NCBI RefSeq assembly: GCF_026230105.1
Contig: NC_079477.1
Location: 19,597,001 to 19,661,000 of the forward strand
Direction of reading: 5' to 3'
DNA length: 64,000 bases
Origin: Diorhabda sublineata
Taxonomy: Eukaryota; Arthropoda; Insecta; Coleoptera; Chrysomelidae
Positions 56,530 to 64,000 of the stretch are shown here, piece after piece; position 1 is the stretch's first letter; the number at the start of each line of letters is the position of its first letter. The translations under genes and the position numbers were made by a program. The notes beneath the pieces are model-generated. The model saw only the letters and a list, made by a program, of their open reading frames with translations, had not been told where the DNA came from and did not search any database.

Positions 56530-57590
56530 GCTAAACATCTTGACTTCTGCCTGGCATAAATTTTCCCGCATTCCACTTAGTCGATATTTTTAAACACATC
56601 ATTTTCAACCACTAGTGTAGCTACAAGTGATCAACGTTGTTGGAACATAGAATTCCTCAAATAGTTTTTGATGGGTTTTAAGACATTGAAACATCATTCT
56701 GTCATGGCAATGGATACAGGGATAGTCAAAAATAGTTTCAGAAGCTTTATCAAATTAGGAAATACATTCTGGTTGTGAAAATTTTCAGACTTGAATTGAG
56801 AAACCAAATTTGGCACAAGATATCGATCAATTGGGTTTGATCTTGCTTAAGGTAAGAAAATACTTCAATTTCTCAAGATGAAGTGTCATTTTCCAAAACC
56901 AAACGCGGAACTCACAACAAAACATGCTCCTTTGATGCGCTTTATAAACTGAGTTGTTCTTTGTCGAAGTCATCAGAACTAATTCTATGTTGCAGAGTAG
57001 AGCCAGTTGGTTTTTTTGATGATCTAATGTTATCACTCAGTGTATCTAGCAGAGGGGAGTAAAACGTTTTCAAAAAATAGGCTTGAGGTAAATCATATTC
57101 AGGATGAAAATCTCCTCCTTTTATTTTAGGTGAAAGTTTTCTTTTGCGCTGGACTGTTCACACCTCAAGCCGTGTCTTTTACTAAAATCAAGTGCTTCAG
57201 TAAAAAACTTTTGGTTTTGGAACTCTTCTCCATTTCTCAAACTGGACTAATTTAAGAATGGATACATCATGATTTTGTATGTAATATGAAAGGATGTTAG
57301 ATTTTTAAAAAAAGGGCTTCATAACATTCAATACAAAAATAAACTCAAACTTGGTAATACGTGTGATAAATCCGTGAGCATCTCCACCAATTTGTGTCAC
57401 TTTCAAAGACAAATCTTTATTTCTCACCTCTTCGAATGAACTTTTTATTGTGGAAAATACTGCATGTCTTTTAGGTGAAGCCTTAATTATATTTTCCTCA
57501 GAAATTTGAGGACTATTACGCCTCCTGCCCCCCTAACCCAGTCTCCACAAGTGGCCGAAGGGGACTTTTAAGCAGCTCTGTATGAAAATC
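56530..57590 (-). pseudogene. hAT-type (ZMYM1-like) transposase, C-terminal relic
   Basis: The minus strand reads KRHAVFSTIKSSFEEVRNKD, then ITRITKFEFIFVLNVMKPFF, then many broken pieces, and ends FPNLIKLLKLFLTIPVSIAM, TE-stop-CFNVLKPIKNYLRNSMF and VENDVFKNID. The last part is the hAT dimerisation block (TTERCFSxLKRIKxYLRxSM) with CGA changed to TGA. Non-functional. Confidence 0.6.
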
Positions 57591-57734
57591 CATGTTTGTT
57601 CTGTTCTTTCGTGATAAAGTTTAATTATTACCTTCAAGTTTTGTAATTTTACCAAAAGAGTCTGAACTATCAAGAAATGACACGCAAAAGCTATGATCTG
57701 TATGTTGGATAGTTTTCAACTTATGCCCCTTTGA

Positions 57735-57890
57735 ACAAATTAATACCAGGGTTACTACTTAAGTTTTGAGATATGGCAGCGCTGATGTGAATATGTCAAA
57801 TCTGACATTGCCATTATTAATTTTAATATTTTTCATGAACGTCCTCATACGAGTGCTATTTGAGTAGTTTACAGGTGCTTGTAACATTCA
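57735..57890 (-). repeat. Third copy of the 49.7/49.9 kb repeat, inverted
   Basis: The complement reads TAGCACTCGTATGAGGACGT, GGCAATGTCAGATTTGACAT, ATTCACATCAGCGCTGCC. It is the best preserved of the three and ends ACCCTGGTAT. Confidence 0.65.
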
Positions 57891-58894
57891 TTTTGGTCTT
57901 AATGGGAAGAAAGAGAAAAAAAATATGAAATATAATGAATGACAGCCATGTTGCCTTCTCAAAAACTACAAACCCGATCGATTTTGAAACCCTGTTTTTA
58001 CTGATATGAAATTAATTACTAAATATTTAGATATTGTGCCTATTAGCAATTCATATTATTTGTAATACGAATGGTGTTGTCGATTGAGATCCTTTATTCG
58101 CTTCATGTTTAATTTTAAAGAATGATAAATGATACTGCCCTTTTGTGAAAATAATATTCCACGAATTTTATTTTTTTTAAATAAATCGCTATTTTCGTAT
58201 TAAAAATATTCCGGATATATTTTTCTCTCTAGTAGTTTAAAACAATGTACAGTTTTCATAAAGATGCAGATAATTAGTGCATTTCAATATATTTCTTAAA
58301 AATTGCTAGTTGGTCTGTCAATTTTTTTCCAGTTGATAAACCTATCAGAATCCTTATATTTCCCGTCCGTCATTATTACTCTTTGTATGATTTATGCATA
58401 CTTGCCCGTTATTTCTACTTCCGTCCTCTACAGAGTAGAAATTATTGTTCAACTAGGTCATATTATATTATTGTTGTCATGTTATTGAAAATTTGTACAA
58501 TCATACACAGTGTCGGTGAAAATAGACAGGATACCGAATTTGTGAGTTTGAAACATTTGAATTATTATCTTATAGGATGCAATTCATTAGGTTTCTCTAG
58601 CATTTATAGTTACTTCTCAATTAGATATAAAAATTCGAATAAATACGTCGCTCCACTCTATTTCCTTGTAGCGGCTCGGCCGATAAGCTACGCTACGGTA
58701 ACAACGCCGATCGCTTCACTAGAGAATTGGTTTCACGTAGAGAGTGTTATTATTACGCCTTTGCTGTTGTGCGTTTTTTTAATTGCCTGCTCAAAGTATT
58801 CGATATAATATTGTAACATTCAAACATAACAAACATAAATAAAGGTCTTAACAGCGAGACATCTACGAGAAACCGCGATAGTTATTTGTTTATA
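57891..58894. other. No gene confidently recognised
   Basis: A 141-codon plus-strand frame at 58383-58808 begins in noncoding-looking DNA and has no recognised motif; two overlapping hydrophobic frames are probably chance. Confidence 0.4.
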
Positions 58895-60702
58895 CAGTAA
58901 CAAGCGCGCCTCTATAGGCGTCTACTGATTGTTGCTAGGTAGAGCCGTCATGTCGAGGAGGAAGATGACACATTCCAGACTCGGTTGACTCTGAACTCGC
59001 ACTGAACTCTGTTGGTGTTAGTCGCACTCGCGCTAATTGTGGTTATGTTGGTGGGTTTATTACTATTTTTATTGATATCTTTGTTGCTACTGTATGAGTG
59101 GGAAATGGAAGAGAGTTGTACTTTCTCTTGAAACAAAATTGAATGCTATTAAACGATTGAACAATGAAGAATCGATTGAAAAGGTGGCTGCTGATTTGGG
59201 GGTTGAGGAAGTTACTGTCGAGAAGCGTTGAGAAAATTGAAAAATATGTCAACAAAAGATTGAGTGGAGGTGGTGTTCCTAGTCGAAATAGTTTGAAGAA
59301 AGGTGTCTGAAGCCATTTTTTTTTTATTTTCTCAGCTTCGAGGGATGGGCAGTCCTGTGAGTGAGCCGATGCTACAGGCTAATGTGCTTGAATTTCATAA
59401 GAACGTTAAAGACGGCGAGGAAACATTTACCGCGAGTGAAGGATGACTGGAGCGATGGAACAAGAGATATGGAGTAAAGCAGCTAAATATTAGTGGTGAG
59501 AAGCTATCAGAAGACTCGTCTGAAATCCTGGAATTTCAAAAGAAAATGGAAGAAATTGTGCTCAAGGAAGGATTAACTTCTAACCAAATTTTTAATTCCG
59601 ACGAACGGGCCTTGATTTTCGAATGCTACCTTGGCAGCAAAATCCGAGAGGACTGCTCCTGGATTTAAAAAAAGCAAAGAGAGAGAGTAACGATACTGGT
59701 TACAGCTAATGCTTCTGGCTCATTGAAGCTAAGGCCGCTGCTAATTGAAAAGGCGAAAAATCCTAGACCATTTGAAAATGTAAAAGTCGACTGCCTGCCA
59801 ATAATGTACCGCAACTAAAGGAGTGCATGGATGGACGGCCCGATATTTAGTGATTGGTTTTGCAACGAATTTGTACATGTCACTGAAGAGTTTTTGACAA
59901 AAAGGAAGCTTTCCAGCAAAGCTATTCTATTATTGGATAATGCGCCATCTCACCCTGATGCCCAAGACTGTGCAGTGGTAGTATTAAGGCAATCTTTCTA
60001 CCCCCTAATGTAACCTTGCTTATACAACCTCTACACCAAGGGGTTCTAGAAGTGATGTTGATTGTGAAGTTAGACGAAGGAATGACTGTACAGGACGCCT
60101 TAAAACAAGTCATATTAAAAGATGTGTCGTACTGGATTGCGTCAGCGTGAGATGAGGTAAAAACAACCACCGTTCAAAAGTCCAAGAAATATTTATTTGG
60201 CATAGACGGACTATGCAAAAAGCGCCAGAACCTGAGAACGTGAGTGAACTAATCAAACTAGCCAATGAGTTACTCGTTGAAAATCAAATCAACAGTGAAG
60301 AAATTCGTGATTGGTGCTAACCGGTAACCGGTGCTAAAGACACCAAAGAAGATGACAATATGGACGAAATATCATACACTGACGGGCGATCGACGCTGCT
60401 CTTGCTTTCATAGAACAACAAGAAGTGTGTTCGCCGCACGAATCCTGTCTCTACAGCGTTAGCGCAACATTGCATCGTCCAAGCGAGGGAAGAGGTTATC
60501 TCAGAAGACGATCAGACTTTTTTAAGAAATAATATATGTTTACATTTGTTTACAAGTCTGTAATTGTGACTATTATATGTTATTGCTTCCAATAAACCAG
60601 TTTTGTAACCTTTTACGGGGTTTTACGTCTTTTTTACCATAACTGAAATTTACATTCGTATTATCCGAGCCCCAATTGCCTCGGATAATCGGGAGTCTAC
60701 TG
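58895..60702 (+). mobile_element. Tigger/pogo-type DNA transposon
   Basis: The right end reads, on the minus strand, CAGTAGACTCCCGATTATCC, then GAGGCAATTGGGGCTCGGAT, the typical Tigger-type terminus, followed by TA at 60703. The left end is only TA/CAGTA at 58893-58899, after which the terminal repeat is lost. Size about 1.8 kb. Confidence 0.75.
59094..60390 (+). pseudogene. Tigger/jerky-like transposase, degenerate
   Basis: From MSGKWKRVVLSLETKLNAIK: the N-terminal CENP-B/pogo-type helix-turn-helix; then LERWNKRYGVKQLNISGEKL (second DNA-binding domain), EGLTSNQIFNSDERALIF (first catalytic block), RVTILVTANASGSLKLRPLL, WMDGPIFSDWFCNEFV, ILLLDNAPSHPDAQD (second Asp) and IQPLHQGVLE. The third block is normally QPMDQGV, so the third catalytic Asp is His here. 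Then DVSYWIASA-stop-DEVK, with TGA for Trp. Frameshifts occur near 59230, 59330, 59640 and 60010. Inactive. Confidence 0.8.
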
Positions 60703-61889
60703 TATGTAATCGATTTTGTTGTGAAGATCTTGTAATAGAAATTAATTTAAAAGAATGAAAGGTCACTTTTTCAGATTAATAAAAATAAAAACAGAGCAAT
60801 GGAATAGGTATTCTATTTTCTGTGAATATTAATATAAATACATAATTATGGAGACGGATTTTTTAAACTTTATGATATATTCTCCTACTATTACAACGTG
60901 ATATAGATTTTTCCAATAACATAAGAATATGCAGGTGAACAATATAGAATAATCCGTTACATTTGGGTCTACTGCCATAAAACCTCTACAATAATAAGTT
61001 ATAATTTTCTTCCTCCATCCATGGCCGGAGTATCTACTAACTAGACTATTCGCACCGATAATACTCTCAACCAGTGATCAATAAAGTTTATCGTGTATTT
61101 CAATGAGCAAGCAGTTCATTCTGTAGTAAGTTCGTATAATTCATTATATGCATCACTATTCATATGATTTGCAGAATATCTTATAGAAGGATTTATAATA
61201 AAGGATTTTCAAACGCATGGAAAAATATTTGAATTTTAGTACAATAGCAATGGAAGTAGCTACTTTACTGAGTTTCCAAAGATACTCGTCTTAAATTTTC
61301 TATAACTGTTTTAAGAAACCGTCATCGGTGTCTTCAGTAGAAGTTCACCTCACCTCGCGATATCTTTGATTTTTAAAATCTTAATAGTGGTACCTACTAA
61401 AAACAATGTTTATTTTGACAAATAGCACTTTATGTATGTCTGGATTCGACAGCGATACAAGTGAAAAATGAAGTTTTTAAAGAAAGATAAATTTAAAAAC
61501 TATCAAAAAAAAAATAATTTTAAAACAGAAGAGACCTAAAATTAAATGTTCTTGATTTTACTTTTACTTTTACTTCTTACTTTTTTTTGACAGTTTTTAT
61601 ATTAGAAAATTATATTAAAACATATTTGATTAACAACTCCGTATTGAATAATGGAAAACCTAATAATCTCTACAATCCCACAAGTACCCGTATAATGTTA
61701 ATAGAGGTGATTTAATACATTAATTTAAAAGATAATTCTTGTTTCATGATTGAAAATGATTGTACGCCATCATTGTACTGTGTGGGCAGATAGCCACGGG
61801 GGCAAAAGTTCAAGTCAGGAATTAAAATTGAGATCTTAGTTAAAAGTAATTTAATTCTGTCCGCACAAAAATACCTTCTCCGTTTTTAG
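60703..61889. other. No gene recognised
   Basis: A/T-rich. Near 61490-61560 a short block (AAACAGAAGAGACCTAAAAT) matches the extreme 3' end of the Penelope-like copies. Confidence 0.5.
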
Positions 61890-61994
61890 AATGTCAGCGA
61901 CGTTGAAGTTGACGTTTGGAATAATGATGAAATACAATGCGGATATGATTATAAAAAAGAAGCAATTAAACAAGCATACTTGAAAGCGTTTTGA
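61890..61994 (+). CDS. Possible last exon of an unknown gene
   Basis: A good acceptor (CCTTCTCCGTTTTTAG) is followed by 34 open codons, NVSDVEVDVWNNDEIQCGYD, YKKEAIKQAYLKAF, and a TGA. Acidic then basic composition looks protein-like. No donor exon or family was identified; a chance frame cannot be excluded. Confidence 0.2.
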   Translation, partial: NVSDVEVDVWNNDEIQCGYDYKKEAIKQAYLKAF

Positions 61995-62062
61995 GTAGGT
62001 GTTTGTGTGATATATATGAACCTCTTAATTCAGTAATAGAGGTTAATACAATCATACACACT

Positions 62063-62173
<111 letters not shown>

Positions 62174-62337
62174 TGCTTTTCAGATAAAAGTATCCACCTT
62201 TAATAACTTTTGTAATACTGGTATTTAGAAAAAATCCAAAAACACGTCAATTTATGTTGGAAGGGGCAAGCATTATGGCTTATTTAAACTTACTGGAAAA
62301 GCCACCCCCTTCACCCCTAGCAGCATCCCCTTTATTT

Positions 62338-62566
62338 TTTTAAATTACTTTTCATATTTTTTATGTAAAATTTGGATACTCCTCTTTAAGCTGATTTCAA
62401 AAATGTATAATACTTGTAGGTTAAAGTGGTTAGTTTATGAGATAAACAATTTTTCTTTTAAGATCACAAATTTTACTTATTATTTACTTTCACCTTATTT
62501 GCCTGTACTAAAATGGGTTGTACAACAGTTCAAACTCTATAATCTTTTTAACTGTGCTATTTATTA
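62338..62566 (+). repeat. Terminal inverted repeat, left arm (inner part)
   Basis: Pairs with 63773-64000. Both arms contain GGATACTCCTCTTT and AAATGTATAATACTTGTAGG; the similar reading frames seen in both arms on opposite strands are by-products of the repeat and not genes. Confidence 0.88.
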
Positions 62567-62571
62567 TGAAG

Positions 62572-63651
62572 TTACAATAAGTGTTCAAAATGAGTACCAT
62601 TCACTTCCATACAATGGTATAATCTATTTTGAAAAGCCTCTCTGACATTGCTTAATACGGCTGGATTTAATTGTCGACATTCATTTTCTATCCTCTCTCG
62701 TAAATCATCCAGAGATTCTGGTTGGGTAGCATAAACTTTTGTTTTTAAATACCCCCATAAAAAGAAGTCTAGGGGTGTTAAATCCGGTGACCTAGGTGGC
62801 TACTCCATCATCTGCCCCCTTCTACCTATCCAACGAGCGGGGAATGTTTCGTTTAAAAATTGTCGGACAGGCATAGCATAGTGTGGGGGAGCTCCGTCTT
62901 GTTGAAATACCAGTAAATCTTCGGAAAGGTTATCATCATTTTCTATTATTGTTGTAATACGTGGGTCAACCCCTTCCCTGAGTAACTCAAGATATGATTC
63001 ACCATTTAAATTTCCGTTGATGAAGAAAGGTCCGACAAAGTGGTCACCTAGGATACCACACCAAACGTTTAACTTTTGGGGATGTTGTGTATGGAATTCA
63101 CGCATAATATGTGGATCACTTTCAGCCCAATATCTACAATTATGCCTACTTACTAAGCCATTTAATGACCATGAGCATTCATCAGAAAAGCAAATATTGT
63201 TTAACAATTGTGGATTGTTATTGATAATTTGCGTCATTGATTCGCAAAACTCTAGACGACGATCAAAATCATCTTCATTCAACTCGTGCACCAACTTAAC
63301 TTTGTATGGGTGGTACTTGAATTTATGTAGAACTCGGAAAACTGTAGAAGATGAAACACCGATCGCTCTACTTATTGTTGACAACGATTGGGGTTGTTGA
63401 GCCTCTAAGCTGACTTGCCCTAAAATTGCCACTTGGATTGCTTCGTTATTTACGAGTCCCTCTCGCTTATGCACTTTATTGCAAACAGACCCTGTTGTGG
63501 TAAATTTCTCCATCAGTTGAATTACATACTTATCAGTTGCATGTCTTCCGTCATGTAATTCGTTAAATATTCTAGCAGCAGCTCTTGCACAATTATTATT
63601 TTGGTAGTATAAACCTACAATTTCAATTCTTTCTTGCAAAGAGTAAACCAT
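62572..63651 (-). pseudogene. Mariner-type DD37D transposase with one nonsense codon
   Basis: Starts MVYSLQERIEIVGLYYQNNN (ATG 63651). Paired HTH: ARIFNELHDGRHATDKYVIQ, then ISRAIGVSSSTVFRVLHKFK. Catalytic blocks: NICFSDECSWSLNGLV (first Asp), NVWCGILGDHFVGPFF, VFQQDGAPPHYAMPVRQF (second Asp), PPRSPDLTPLDFFLWGYLKT (third Asp). There are 37 residues between the second and third Asp. The frame is continuous to the TAA at 62572-62574 except for one TAG (62800-62802) one codon before PPRSPD, where relatives have Trp (TGG). The C-terminus abuts the inner edge of the left terminal repeat. Otherwise full length (359 codons), so a young copy. Confidence 0.88.
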
Positions 63652-63772
63652 TTCAGAGAAACAAAATAAATAATGTATCAAATTACACTATCAATAGTGA
63701 CTACAAATTCTAGTTGACAATGTCAAACTTTAATAAGAAGTAGAGTTTTTTGTTGTTTGGATTTTTTAAGTA

Positions 63773-64000
63773 GAATAAATAGCACAGTTAAAAAGATTAA
63801 AGAGTTTGAACTGTTGTACAACCCATTTTAGTACAGGCAAATAAGGTGAAAGTAAATAATAAGTAAAATTTGTGCTCTTAAAAGAAAAATTGTTTATCTC
63901 ATAAACTAACCACTTTAACCTACAAGTATTATACATTTTTGAAATCAGCTCAAAGAGGAGTATCCAAATTTTACATAAAAAATATGACAAGTAATTTAAA
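63773..64000 (-). repeat. Terminal inverted repeat, right arm (inner part, cut by window end)
   Basis: Inverted copy of 62338-62566; continues past 64000. Confidence 0.88.

Noticed and set aside
58303..58808. 141-codon plus-strand frame as a membrane protein gene
   Set aside because: Hydrophobic A/T-derived composition, two overlapping frames, no family motif, no splice context.
62403..63990. Two similar small proteins on opposite strands (62403-62645 and 63766-63990)
   Set aside because: They are translations of the two terminal inverted repeats of the mariner-type element; no evidence of coding.

Overview
The window is A+T-rich animal nuclear DNA. Spliced coding exons, a dense mix of eukaryotic DNA transposons and retroelements, long (TA)n tracts and no bacterial operon or ribosome-binding-site structure point to an insect. 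The transposon mix (P-like, hAT, mariner, Tc1, PIF/Harbinger, Tigger, Penelope-like, Jockey-like, Copia) suggests a large, repeat-rich beetle genome, but the species is inference only.

Host genes. The only convincing host loci are minus-strand exons of small four-helix membrane proteins of the insect TMEM272-like type. One gene can be assembled completely: four exons (31199-31058, 17657-17535, 17485-17381, 15903-15722) join in phase to 183 codons, with a 13.4 kb first intron full of transposons. A second locus has two internal exons (54803-54681, 51137-51018) and two possible last exons (41521-41271 and 34003-33750). Both last exons have the same splice phase, so they are either alternative 3' exons or last exons of two tandem paralogues.

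Region by region. 0.2-1.6 kb: an intact single-exon FLYWCH/MULE transposase-like gene. 1.9-10.3 kb: two P-element-like (THAP-type) copies in inverted orientation; the left one has lost 1.7 kb internally, and a mariner with both inverted ends lies between them. 13.3-15.1 kb: a Penelope-like 3' end and a mosaic mariner. 16.4-19.3 kb: decayed non-LTR retrotransposon pieces. 19.6-26.9 kb: two inverted copies of a Jockey-like retrotransposon around two hAT elements; one hAT sits in the retrotransposon endonuclease frame with a perfect 8-bp target duplication. 27-33.4 kb: a mariner scrap, a PIF/Harbinger remnant and foldback elements. 34.3-38.2 kb: a Penelope-like element with a GIY-YIG relic, then a decayed Copia carrying a small inverted-repeat insertion. 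38.9-40.2 kb: a Tc1-like element. 40.8-41.1 kb: a 36-bp perfect palindrome and a long hairpin just downstream of a host last exon. 42-58 kb: host exons among Gypsy gag, mariner, Tc1 and hAT scraps and a foldback element. 58.9-60.7 kb: a Tigger/pogo element. 62.2-64 kb: an almost intact mariner-type element with very long terminal repeats, inserted in a (TA)n tract and running off the window.

The points most worth a second look are hammerhead-like motifs in the Penelope-related repeats that share a paired U3/A8 core change, the KP-like deleted P copy, the alternative TMEM272-like last exons, and the palindromes beside one of them.
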